Assembly: GCA_963758845.1 (NCBI GenBank)
Contig: CAVWWX010000002.1
Location: 992,001 to 1,056,000, forward strand
Length of the DNA stretch: 64,000 nucleotides
DNA from: JBDTSW01 sp963758845
GTDB lineage: Bacteria; Actinomycetota; Thermoleophilia; Solirubrobacterales; 70-9
Direction: 5' to 3'
The position numbers were made by a program, and so were the translations under genes. This document shows, piece by piece, positions 42,438-50,534 of this stretch; the stretch's first letter is position 1; each line of letters starts with the position of its first letter. The notes beneath the pieces were generated by a model, which was given only the letters and a program-made list of their open reading frames with translations, was not told the origin of the DNA and made no database searches.

Positions 42438-43114
42438 GCGCCAGCAAGGAGCAGGTGGAGGAACTGCTTCGCACCAACAGCTTCCGCTACCACCGGGTCC
42501 CGCTTCCGCACGGCTTGGCGACCCCTGGGCAGGACCGAAGCGAGACCGCGGACATCGTGTTGCCCGAGGACCTCAGCGGTCGCAGCGTGCTGGACGTGGG
42601 GTGCGCGCTGGGGTATTTCTGCTTCGAGGCCGAGCGACGGGGCGCGGCCCGGGTGGTCGGCAGCGAGCTGAAGCCCGAGCGCCTCGAACAGGCGCGCCTC
42701 CTGAAGGACGTCCAGGACAGCCGGGTCGAGTTCGTCGGCCAGGACCTGCTCGCGGGCGAGCCGCGGGAGCGCTTCGACCTGGTGCTGGCCCTCAACGTGC
42801 TTCACCACCTGTCCGACCCGGTCGGCGCGCTCAAGCGGCTCTCGGAGCTGACCAACGACCGGCTCGCGCTCGAGTTCCCAACCTTCGCCGATCCCAAGTT
42901 TCGCCGCGTGTCAGGGATCCGGATGTGGCGCCTGTACGACCGCCGGCCGGTGATCGGCGTCTCGACCGGCAAGGTCGACCAGACCTTCGTCTTCAGCCGC
43001 AACGCAATCAGGCGCATCCTCCGCGAGCACTGCGCGATCACCGACGTCACGATGGTGCGCTCGCCGATGGAGGGCCGGATGCTCGCCCTCTGCCGGAAAC
43101 CCGGCGCCGCCTAG
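42434..43114 (+). CDS. Class I SAM-dependent methyltransferase
   Basis: The protein has 226 residues. SVLDVGCALGYFCFEAERRG (motif I) at about 50-70, VVGSELKPERLEQAR, and FDLVLALNVLHHLSDPVGAL (motif IV/V) are classical. The C-terminal half (VDQTFVFSRNAIRRIL) resembles the TylF/CmoB-like group by eye, so the substrate is not assigned. It ends the sulfotransferase-kinase-methyltransferase trio inserted between metG and tatD. Confidence 0.78.
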   Translation: MSASKEQVEELLRTNSFRYHRVPLPHGLATPGQDRSETADIVLPEDLSGRSVLDVGCALGYFCFEAERRGAARVVGSELKPERLEQARLLKDVQDSRVEFVGQDLLAGEPRERFDLVLALNVLHHLSDPVGALKRLSELTNDRLALEFPTFADPKFRRVSGIRMWRLYDRRPVIGVSTGKVDQTFVFSRNAIRRILREHCAITDVTMVRSPMEGRMLALCRKPGAA

Positions 43115-43147
43115 CACCCGCACGCCCGGCGCCGCTTGCCCCGCTCC

Positions 43148-43153
43148 TAGACT
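43148..43153 (+). promoter_or_regulatory. -10 element of tatD-rsmA-ispE
   Basis: TAGACT with a 6-nt spacer to GTG 43160. This gives the housekeeping run its own start of transcription after the inserted trio. Confidence 0.55.
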
Positions 43154-43159
43154 TGGCCC

Positions 43160-43933
43160 GTGGTCGATACCCACGCCCACCTCGGCCTCTGCGAGCCGGA
43201 CGATGCCGAGCTGGTGGCGGCGGCGCGGGCCGCCGGCGTGCGGCGGATCCTCACCGTGGGACTGGACGAGGCCACGAACCGCGATGCGATCGCGGCCGCC
43301 GAGGCCCACGACGGCGTCTTTGCCAGCGTGGGCCGGCATCCGAGCTCGGCCGAGGGCTTCGATGATGCGGCGGCGGCCGACCTCGTGGAGCTCGCGCGGC
43401 ACGAGCGGGTCGCGGCCGTGGGGGAGACGGGGCTGGATTTCTTCCGCGACCGCTCGCCACGAGACGACCAGCGGCGGGCGTTCGAGGCGCAGATCGAGGT
43501 CGCACGGGAGGTGGGCAAGCCGCTGGTGATCCACATGCGCAATGGCTCGGGCGGGGGCGACGACGCCGTGGCGGAGTGCTTCGACGTGCTGGGCGCGAAC
43601 GCCGAGGGCATCGCCGTGATCCTTCATTGCTTCTCAGCGCCGGTCGGGCGGGTGCCGGAGGCCGCGGAGCGCGGCTGGCTGTGCTCGTTCGCCGGCAACG
43701 TCACCTACCGCAGCGCGGAGGCGCTGCGCGAGGCGGCGCGAGCGGTCCCGGGCGAGCTGCTGATGGTCGAGACGGATTCGCCGTTCCTGGCCCCGCAGCA
43801 GGTGCGCGGGAAGGGGAACGAGCCCGCGAACGTGGTCGCGACCGCCGAGGTCGTGGCGGAGGAGCGCGGCCTCGCCTACGGCGAGCTCGAGGCCCTGGTC
43901 GACGCCAACGCGGCCCGCGTGTTCGGATGGTGA
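43160..43933 (+). CDS. tatD: TatD-family metal-dependent DNase
   Basis: The protein has 257 residues with a TIM-barrel amidohydrolase fold. VDTHAHLGL supplies the first metal His pair, AVGETGLDFFRD the bridging Glu, VIHMRN and ILHCFSAP further His ligands, and LLMVETDSPFLAP the final Asp. The enzyme is a 3'-5' exonuclease acting in DNA repair and tRNA end processing. One base separates its TGA from the GTG of rsmA. Confidence 0.92.
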   Translation: MVDTHAHLGLCEPDDAELVAAARAAGVRRILTVGLDEATNRDAIAAAEAHDGVFASVGRHPSSAEGFDDAAAADLVELARHERVAAVGETGLDFFRDRSPRDDQRRAFEAQIEVAREVGKPLVIHMRNGSGGGDDAVAECFDVLGANAEGIAVILHCFSAPVGRVPEAAERGWLCSFAGNVTYRSAEALREAARAVPGELLMVETDSPFLAPQQVRGKGNEPANVVATAEVVAEERGLAYGELEALVDANAARVFGW

Positions 43934-43934
43934 C

Positions 43935-44699
43935 GTGGTTCGCCTAGGTCAGAACTTCCTGGCCGACACGAACCTGCTGGAGGCCATCGTCCGCTCGGCG
44001 GGGGTCGGGCCGGGCGACGTCGTGCTTGAGGTGGGCGGGGGCGAGGGCGTGTTGACCAGGCGGCTCGCGGAGGAGGCCGGGCGGGTCTGGGTGGTCGAGC
44101 TGGACCGCCGGCTCGAGCCCGAGCTGGACGACATCGCGGCAGCGGCCGGCAATGTCGAGGTCGTGTGGGGGGACGCTATGAAGGTCGACCTCGCCGCGCT
44201 CGACCCGGCGCCAACGAGGGTGGCGTCCAACCTGCCCTACTCGATCGCGACGCCGCTGATCCTGCGAACGATCTCCGAGCTACCGGAGGTGGCGTCGTGG
44301 ACGGTGATGGTCCAGCGCGAGATCGCGGACCGCCTGCGAGCGGCCCCGGGCTCGCGGACATATGGAGCGCCCAGCGTGCTCGTCCAGCTCGCCTGCAGAG
44401 TCAAGCTGCTGCGCGGAGTCGACCGGGCCGTGTTCACGCCGCGCCCGCGGGTGGACTCGGCGCTCTTGGGCCTCGAGCGGAGGGCAGCCGCCGCCGACCC
44501 GGCGGTCAGAAAGGTGGTGCGGGCGGCGTTCGCGCACCGGCGAAAGACGCTGGCGGCGTCGCTCGACCTGGCCGGGGTTGCCGGCCGCGATCGCGCCCGC
44601 GCGGCGCTCGAGGCGGCGGGCCTGGACCCGGGCGCCCGCGCCGAGGCCCTGGCGCCCCAGGACTTCCGCCGGCTGGCTGAGGGGCTGGGTGCCGCCTGA
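43935..44699 (+). CDS. rsmA: 16S rRNA (adenine(1518)-N6/adenine(1519)-N6)-dimethyltransferase
   Basis: KsgA methylates the two adenines of helix 45 late in 30S assembly. It has 254 residues: LGQNFLADTNLLEAIV, DVVLEVGGGEGVLTRRLAEE (SAM motif I) and SNLPYSIATPLIL (the catalytic NLPY). The C-terminal helical domain (VRAAFAHRRKTLAASLDLAG) is normal. The start is GTG. ispE follows after one base. Confidence 0.93.
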   Translation: MVRLGQNFLADTNLLEAIVRSAGVGPGDVVLEVGGGEGVLTRRLAEEAGRVWVVELDRRLEPELDDIAAAAGNVEVVWGDAMKVDLAALDPAPTRVASNLPYSIATPLILRTISELPEVASWTVMVQREIADRLRAAPGSRTYGAPSVLVQLACRVKLLRGVDRAVFTPRPRVDSALLGLERRAAAADPAVRKVVRAAFAHRRKTLAASLDLAGVAGRDRARAALEAAGLDPGARAEALAPQDFRRLAEGLGAA

Positions 44700-44700
44700 G

Positions 44701-45540
44701 ATGTTGCGCGCGCCGGCCAAGATCAACCTGTGCCTTCACCTGGGACCGACGCGCCCTGACGGGCTGCATGCACTCAGCTCACTGTTCTGCAACCTGGCGC
44801 TGGCGGATCGGCTGGTGATCTCGGACGCGGAGGGGGAGCTGGACGAGGTGGAATCTTCCGGAGTCGAAGGTCCGAACCTGGTGAGCGCCGCGCTCGACGC
44901 GCTCCGCGCTCGCGGCTGGCAGCGGGCGCCAGTGCGAATCGAGATCGACAAGCGGATCCCGGTGGCCGCCGGCATGGGCGGCGGCAGCGCCGACGCGGCG
45001 GCGGTGCTGCGCCACCTCGCGCCGGACAGGGACGACCTCGCCGAGATCGCGGCGGGTCTTGGCGCCGACGTGCCGTCCCAGCTTCAGCCCGGCATGGCGC
45101 TGGTCTCGGGGGCCGGCGAGGGGGTCGAGCCGCTGCCGGCGCCGGGCGAGTTCGCCGCCGTCCTGCTCCCGTTCGACCAGGGGCTCGCGACCCGCGAGGT
45201 CTACGCTGAGGCCGACCGGCTGGGGCTGGGGCGCGACGCCGCCGAGTTGGACGCGGCGGCGGTCCGCATCCGTGACGCGGCGACCGCGGGCGCCTCGCCG
45301 CTCGACTACACGGAGCTGCTCGTGAACGACCTCCAGGGCGCGGCGCTGTCGCTGATGCCGGAGATCGCCGAGGCGCTGGTGGCGCTGGAGGAGCAGGGTG
45401 CGGCCGCGGCGCTGGTCACGGGCTCGGGGCCGACCGCCTTCGGGGTGTTCGCCGACATCGCCGCGGCCGATCGCGCGGCCGCCGCGATGCCCCCACGCTT
45501 CGCCGGGGCGATCGTGAGCGCGCCGCAGGCGTTCCTCTAG
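44701..45540 (+). CDS. ispE: 4-diphosphocytidyl-2-C-methyl-D-erythritol kinase
   Basis: This enzyme phosphorylates CDP-ME in the MEP route to isoprenoids. It has 279 residues of the GHMP kinase family. APAKINLCLHLGPTRPDGLH at the N terminus and RIPVAAGMGGGSADAAAVL (ATP loop) near 85 define it. VTGSGPTAFGVF near 245 is the third GHMP motif. The order rsmA-ispE is conserved in many actinobacteria. Confidence 0.93.
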   Translation: MLRAPAKINLCLHLGPTRPDGLHALSSLFCNLALADRLVISDAEGELDEVESSGVEGPNLVSAALDALRARGWQRAPVRIEIDKRIPVAAGMGGGSADAAAVLRHLAPDRDDLAEIAAGLGADVPSQLQPGMALVSGAGEGVEPLPAPGEFAAVLLPFDQGLATREVYAEADRLGLGRDAAELDAAAVRIRDAATAGASPLDYTELLVNDLQGAALSLMPEIAEALVALEEQGAAAALVTGSGPTAFGVFADIAAADRAAAAMPPRFAGAIVSAPQAFL

Positions 45541-45554
45541 GAAGGGTTTGGGAC

Positions 45555-47031
45555 TTGCAGCTGCCGAAAACGAAGAGCGACCGCATCCGGTTCGTGGTCA
45601 TCGCCGTGGTGGCGGCGGCCGCGTTCTGGTTCGTCTCGCACCAGTTCGAGTCGCTCGACCTCGAGGGGCTCTTGCAGGACGTCTCGGACACGCTCGGCGC
45701 GTGGACGTACCTGCTGGCCGGGGTGCTGGCGTTCCTGGAGACCGGGGCGTTCGTTGGCCTGGTCGTCCCGGGCGAGACCTTCGTCATCCTCGCGGGCGCG
45801 GTCGCCGGCCAGGGCGCGACGGACATCTACATCACGATCGGGATCGTCTGGTTCTCGGCGTGGGCCGGGGACACGACCAGCTTCTTCATCGGGCGGAAGC
45901 TTGGGCGCGGGTTCATCCTCAAGCACGGCCCGAAGCTGCGGATCACCGAGGAGCGCTTCCAGCAGGTCGAGGGCTACTTCCAGCGCCACGGGGGCAAGAC
46001 GATCTTGATCGGCCGGTTCATCGGGCTGGTGCGGGCGCTGGCGCCGTTCGTGGCGGGCAGCTCCGGGATGGAGTACCGGGCGTTCGTCCCCTACAGCGTG
46101 CTCGGCACCGGCCTGTGGGCGGGAGTGTTCTCGGTGCTGGGCTACTTCGGCTCGCAGAGCATCGAGGAGATCGCCAACGTGGCGGGGCAAGGGGTGCTGG
46201 TGTTCGGCGTCACGGTCGCCCTGATCGTCGGCATCGTCTTCGCGGTCCGCCTCCTGCGCGAGGAGGAGAACCGGCGCAAGGTGGTCGAGTGGATGGAGCG
46301 GCGGGCGCCGCTGCGCCCGCTGGTGGCCCTGGGCCGGCGGGTGAGGCCGCAGGCGCGGTTCCTGTGGCACCGGATCACGCCCGGCGACCTGGGGCTGGAG
46401 CTGACGGCGATGCTCGCCGTCCTCTCGGTGACCGTGTTCATGGTCGTGGGATACGGCGGGATCTTCAACGACGACCCCGGCCCGACGACGGGCGACACGG
46501 CGGCTTCGGACGTGGTCGCGAAAATCACCGCCGACTGGCTGACCGAGGTGGCGAAGGCGGTGACGCGGCTGGGCTCGGCCGCGCGCGACGCTCGTGGTGG
46601 GGCTGGTCGCCGCCGCGGTCTTGGCCGTTCGCCGGCGCTGGCCCGAGCTGGCGGTGCTGGTCGCCTCGATGGCGATCCTCTACATCGCGGTGCCGGTGAT
46701 GAAGGAGGGGCTCGATCGTCCCCGGCCCGGCGACGGGCTGGTGGATGTGAGCGGAGACTCGTACCCCAGCGGGCACGCTGCCTACTCGGTGCTCTACGCG
46801 TGGATCGGGCTGACGGCGGCGGTCATGTGGCGGCAGGGCAAGGCGAAGGGGACGGGGCTGATCGTGGCCGGGGTGGCGGTGGCGGCGGCGGTGGGGCTGT
46901 CGCGCGTGTATCTGCGCGTCCACTACTTCACCGACGTCGCGGGCGGCTGGGCGTTGGGGGTGTCCGCGTTCACGGCCTGCGCGATCGTCGCGCTGGTCGT
47001 CGTCCATCTGCGCGACAATCCCGAGCCGTGA
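45555..47031 (+). CDS. DedA-PAP2 membrane fusion protein, apparent +1 frameshift
   Basis: The first part is DedA/SNARE-associated: AFLETGAFVGLVVPGETFVI, FIGRKLGRGF and IGRFIGLVRALAPFVAGSSG. The second part, in the next frame, is a PAP2 phosphatase with KEGLDRPRP, SYPSGHAAYS and SRVYLRVHYFTDVAGG. Deleting one C in gccgcgCgcgacgc near 46585 joins them through VTRLGSAAATLVVGL, giving about 491 residues. The fusion suggests transport plus dephosphorylation of a lipid phosphate such as undecaprenyl pyrophosphate. The start is TTG, with a weak upstream site. GTGA overlaps the next gene. Confidence 0.8.
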
Positions 47032-47267
47032 ACCTGGGCGAGATCGGAACCGAATACCTCTTGTTCGGCGGCGCGGCCGTGATCAGCGTGCTGGCGTTCG
47101 CCGCGCTGATCCTTGCGCCGGCGCTCGGCTCCTATGGCCGGACCTGGGAGAAGGCGACGGCGGCGGTGCTGTCGGTGTTCGTCCTCGCTGCGCTGATCCT
47201 GCTGGGGGTCGGCCTGGGCGTGCTGATCGTCTACTTCTGGGACGACATCTACGGCCTGTTCACCTGA
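47028..47267 (+). CDS. Small two-helix membrane protein, function unknown
   Basis: The protein has 79 residues with two hydrophobic helices (YLLFGGAAVISVLAFAALIL and AVLSVFVLAALILLGVGLGVLIVYFW) joined by a short basic loop (GSYGRTWEKA). The GTG start overlaps the TGA of the DedA-PAP2 gene by GTGA, so it is probably coexpressed and may be a partner of it. No family is recognised. Confidence 0.7.
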   Translation: MNLGEIGTEYLLFGGAAVISVLAFAALILAPALGSYGRTWEKATAAVLSVFVLAALILLGVGLGVLIVYFWDDIYGLFT

Positions 47268-47275
47268 CGGCGACC

Positions 47276-47281
47276 TAGACT
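47276..47281 (+). promoter_or_regulatory. -10 element of the pucR-like gene
   Basis: TAGACT with a 6-nt spacer to GTG 47288. The same hexamer serves tatD and tRNA-Gln. Confidence 0.55.
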
Positions 47282-47287
47282 TTCCCG

Positions 47288-48511
47288 GTGCCACCGAAGT
47301 CGAAGGCGGTCGATGACGCGCTTCTCGAGCAGCTCTCCGATGCGATCGAGTCGGGCGCCGGCCTGCCGGCGGTCGCGCGCGCGGCCAGCCGCGCTTTGGG
47401 CGCCAGCGTCGCGCTGATCGACCGCTCCAGCGCGGTGCTGGCGGTGGCGGCCACGTCGGCGGCCGAGGAGGGCAAGCTGCTTGCCGGTAAGGGTGACGTG
47501 CAATCCGCCGAGTTGCGGGTGGCGGACGCGGTCGTGGGCGAGCTGCGCTACCGGCCGCGGCAGGGGGCGCCGCCGACGATGCTGCTGCGGATGGTGACGA
47601 CGCTGATCGCGCTCGAGCTCGAGCGCTCCCGATCGCCCGACTGGGCCTCCGACGAGGCCGCGGGCGAGTTCGTTCGCGCGGTCATGTCGCGCGACGTGAC
47701 CGACCGGGGCGACATCCTCGCCCGCGCGAGCGAGCTGGGCGCCGAGATCGAGGAGGGGGCCGGCGCGGTGCTTGCCAGGGCGGCGCCGCACACGGCGCAG
47801 TCGGGCGAGTGGCGATCGCGGGTGATGACGGTTGCGCTTCGGGCGCTTCGGGCGATCAGCTCGAGCTCGCTGGCGGCGCTGACCGACGAGGGCGAGCGGG
47901 CCGAGATCGCGGCGATCGTCCCCTGCGCCGACGTGACCCAGCTGGGCCGCGCCGCGGCCGCGGTCGAGACCGAGCTGGCCGATGCGCTGTCGGGCTTCTC
48001 GGTGACCGTGGCGTCCAGCCGCTGGACTCAGGACCCCGTGGACCTCTACCGCGCGGGCAAGGAGGCGGTGCTGGCGGCGAACGTGGCCGAGGCGGAGGGA
48101 AAGGCGACGCTGGCGTTCGAGGACACGGGCTCCTACCGGCTGCTGCTGCCCGCGATGAGCGAGGACCCGGGCGAGCTGGAGCGCTTCTATGAGGAAACGG
48201 TCGCGCCGCTGGCCGCCTACGACGACCAGTACGAGACCGAGCTGGTCAACACGATCGAGGCCTATCTCGACAACGACGGCAACGTCACGCCCACGGCCGA
48301 GCAACTCTTCACCCACCGCCACACCATCCGTTACCGCATGGAGCGGGTGAAGGAGCTCTGCGGGCACGACATCACCTCCACCGAGGGGCGCGAGAAGCTC
48401 GGGCTGGGGCTGAAGGCGATGCGCGTGCTGGGGATCGCTCCCCCGCGGGGCCCCGCGATGGAGCCCGGCTCGGAGGCCGGCCGGGTCCGGCGGCCGAAGA
48501 AGGACGACTGA
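47288..48511 (+). CDS. PucR-family transcriptional regulator
   Basis: The protein has 407 residues. An N-terminal sensory region (GAF-like, LPAVARAASRALGASVALID) is followed by a GGDEF-like middle. The PucR C-terminal helix-turn-helix is near 325-375: ELVNTIEAYLDNDGNVTPTA, then LFTHRHTIRYRMERVKELCG. Such regulators respond to purines or other small molecules. The target is not evident; the adjacent DedA-PAP2 and SRPBCC genes are candidates. A basic tail ends it. Confidence 0.82.
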   Translation: MPPKSKAVDDALLEQLSDAIESGAGLPAVARAASRALGASVALIDRSSAVLAVAATSAAEEGKLLAGKGDVQSAELRVADAVVGELRYRPRQGAPPTMLLRMVTTLIALELERSRSPDWASDEAAGEFVRAVMSRDVTDRGDILARASELGAEIEEGAGAVLARAAPHTAQSGEWRSRVMTVALRALRAISSSSLAALTDEGERAEIAAIVPCADVTQLGRAAAAVETELADALSGFSVTVASSRWTQDPVDLYRAGKEAVLAANVAEAEGKATLAFEDTGSYRLLLPAMSEDPGELERFYEETVAPLAAYDDQYETELVNTIEAYLDNDGNVTPTAEQLFTHRHTIRYRMERVKELCGHDITSTEGREKLGLGLKAMRVLGIAPPRGPAMEPGSEAGRVRRPKKDD

Positions 48512-48518
48512 GCCTGCC

Positions 48519-48971
48519 GTGTCGGCGATCGAGGCGGCCATCTCGATACCCGCGGCGCCCGAGGAGCTCTACGCCCGCCTGGCGAAGCTCGAGAACCACT
48601 GGGCCCTGGCCGACCGCTGGGTCGAGGTCGTGAGCCTGAACGGCGACGGTGACGGCGGGCTGGTGAAGCTGAACGGGCCGTTCGGGCTGAACCGGACGGC
48701 CGAGACCACGGTCGACCGCCTCGAGCCGCCGCGGCTGATCGAGGGAACGGCGCGCATCGGCGATCGGACGGTGGGGCGAGTGAGCTGGGCGCTCACCGGC
48801 GAGGGTGACGGGACGCGTGTGACCCTTCGAGCCGAGATGGTGCAGGCCAGTCCGCTCGACCGCCTTGCCTGGAGCACGGGCGGCCGCCACTGGCTCGAGA
48901 GCCGGCTGCGCGTCACGCTGGAGCGGCTGCGGGCCGAGTACGCCCGCGGCGGCGCCCGTCCGTCGGCTTAG
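48519..48971 (+). CDS. SRPBCC-family ligand-binding protein
   Basis: The protein has 150 residues with START/Bet v1-like layout: AAISIPAAPEELYARLAKLE at the N terminus, a beta sheet (VVSLNGDGDGGLVKLNGPFG, RVSWALTGEGDGTRVTLRAE) and a long C-terminal helix (WLESRLRVTLERLRAEYA). The ligand is unknown. It starts with GTG 7 nt after the PucR gene, so it is probably cotranscribed. Confidence 0.72.
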   Translation: MSAIEAAISIPAAPEELYARLAKLENHWALADRWVEVVSLNGDGDGGLVKLNGPFGLNRTAETTVDRLEPPRLIEGTARIGDRTVGRVSWALTGEGDGTRVTLRAEMVQASPLDRLAWSTGGRHWLESRLRVTLERLRAEYARGGARPSA

Positions 48972-48974
48972 ACT
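48969..48974 (+). promoter_or_regulatory. -10 element of tRNA-Gln
   Basis: TAGACT, 12 nt before the mature 5' end. It overlaps the TAG stop of the SRPBCC gene. Confidence 0.5.
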
Positions 48975-48986
48975 CAGCGCGAACCC

Positions 48987-49057
48987 TGGGGAGTCGTCCA
49001 ATGGCAGGACTCGCGGTTTTGGTCCGCGCAATCCCGGTTCAAATCCGGGCTCCCCAG
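48987..49057 (+). tRNA. tRNA-Gln (anticodon TTG)
   Basis: The 71-nt sequence folds as a full cloverleaf. The acceptor TGGGGAG pairs with CTCCCCA, including a U1-A72 pair typical of tRNA-Gln. The D stem is GTCC/GGAC, the anticodon stem CGCGG/CCGCG with loop TTTTGGT, the variable loop CAAT, and the T stem CCCGG/CCGGG with loop TTCAAAT. The discriminator is G73. CCA is not encoded. Confidence 0.95.
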
Positions 49058-49112
49058 CTCCGATCGTGGGCCTCATGGCGCATCGGTCCCGCATAACAGG
49101 ACTCGCCCACTC

Positions 49113-49118
49113 TACGAT
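49113..49118 (+). promoter_or_regulatory. -10 element of glmU-prs
   Basis: TACGAT with a 6-nt spacer to GTG 49125. Confidence 0.55.
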
Positions 49119-49124
49119 TCCCCC

Positions 49125-50534
49125 GTGGCCGGCCCCACCGTCCTGATCATGGCGGCGGGCGAGGGAACCAGGATGCGCTCCTCGCTGCCGAAGATGATGC
49201 ACCCCGTTTGCGGGAGGCCGATGGTCGCCTGGCCGGTTGCCGCCGCGCGCGCGGCGGGCGCCGAGCGGATCGCGGTGATCGTCTCGCCAGACCGCGACCT
49301 CTCGCCAATCCTCCCCGAGGGCACCGAGACCGTGGTCCAGCCCGAGCCCGACGGAACGGGCGGCGCGGTACGTGCCGCGCTCGAGCTGGTGCGCGAGGCC
49401 GAGACCGTCGCGGTCGTGCCCGGCGACCACCCCCTTATCTCCGGCGAGCTGCTGGGCGAGCTATTCGCCGTCCATGCCGAGGCGGGGGCCGCCGCCACCG
49501 TGATGTCGGTCGAGCTCGACGACCCGGGCGCCTACGGCCGCCTCGTCCGCGCCGAGTCGGGCGAGGTCGATCGGATCGTCGAGACCAAGCACCCGGAGTC
49601 CGTGCCCGACGAGATCCTCGCCATCCGCGAGATCTCCACCAGTACGTTCGCGTTCGACGCCGGCGCCCTCGCCGGCGCGCTCGAGCGCCTGACCAACGAC
49701 AACGACGCCGGCGAGTACTACCTGGGCGACATCCTGCCGCTGCTGCGAGCCGAGGGCCTGGCGGTCGCCGCCTACGTCTGCCCCGACCCGGCCGCGAACC
49801 TCGGCGTCAACCACCGCGCCGACCTCGCGCTCGCCGCGGCCGAGGCCCGGCGACGCATCGCCCATCGGCACATGCTGGCCGGGGTCACGATCGTCGATCC
49901 CGCCGCGACCTGGATCGACGCCGACGTCGAGATCGGCGCCGACACCACGCTCCACCCGGGCTGCGTCCTGCGCGGCGCGACCGCGGTCGGGGAGCGCAGC
50001 GAGGTCGGTCCGCACACGACGCTCATCTCCACCCGCGTCGGCTCCGGCTCGACCGTGATCAGCTCGTACGCGGTCGAAGCCGAGGTCGGCGACGAGTGCT
50101 CGGTCGGGCCCTTCGCCTACTTCCGTCCCGGCACCCGCCTCGCCACCGGCGCCAAGGCCGGCACCTTCGTGGAGATCAAGAACTCCGAGATCGGCGAGGG
50201 CGCCAAGGTCCCGCACCTCTCCTACGTCGGCGACGCCGACGTCGGGGCCGGCTCGAACCTGGGCGCCGGCACGATCACGGCCAACTACGACGGGTTCACC
50301 AAGAGCCGCACGAAGATCGGGGAACGTGCGCGAATCGGCGTCGATACCTCCTTCGTCGCTCCGGTCGATGTCGGCGACGACGCATACACTGGCGCCGGCG
50401 CCGTGATCCGCGAAGATGTGCCTCCGGGCGCGCTTGGGGTATCACAGGGCGAACAACGCAACATCGAGGGATTCGCAGAGCGCAAGAGGGCAGAGCAGGA
50501 ACCGGAAGCGAGCACGGGGGAGGACCAGGAATGA
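49125..50534 (+). CDS. glmU: Bifunctional UDP-GlcNAc pyrophosphorylase / glucosamine-1-phosphate acetyltransferase
   Basis: This enzyme makes UDP-GlcNAc for peptidoglycan. It has 469 residues. The N-terminal uridyltransferase (about 1-230) has VLIMAAGEGTRMRSSLPKMM, with MAAGEGTRM matching the nucleotide loop. The C-terminal left-handed beta-helix acetyltransferase has NSEIGEGAKVPHLSYVGDAD (catalytic His) and NLGAGTITANYDG. A short charged tail follows. The ATG of prs overlaps its TGA (ATGA). Confidence 0.95.
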   Translation: MAGPTVLIMAAGEGTRMRSSLPKMMHPVCGRPMVAWPVAAARAAGAERIAVIVSPDRDLSPILPEGTETVVQPEPDGTGGAVRAALELVREAETVAVVPGDHPLISGELLGELFAVHAEAGAAATVMSVELDDPGAYGRLVRAESGEVDRIVETKHPESVPDEILAIREISTSTFAFDAGALAGALERLTNDNDAGEYYLGDILPLLRAEGLAVAAYVCPDPAANLGVNHRADLALAAAEARRRIAHRHMLAGVTIVDPAATWIDADVEIGADTTLHPGCVLRGATAVGERSEVGPHTTLISTRVGSGSTVISSYAVEAEVGDECSVGPFAYFRPGTRLATGAKAGTFVEIKNSEIGEGAKVPHLSYVGDADVGAGSNLGAGTITANYDGFTKSRTKIGERARIGVDTSFVAPVDVGDDAYTGAGAVIREDVPPGALGVSQGEQRNIEGFAERKRAEQEPEASTGEDQE

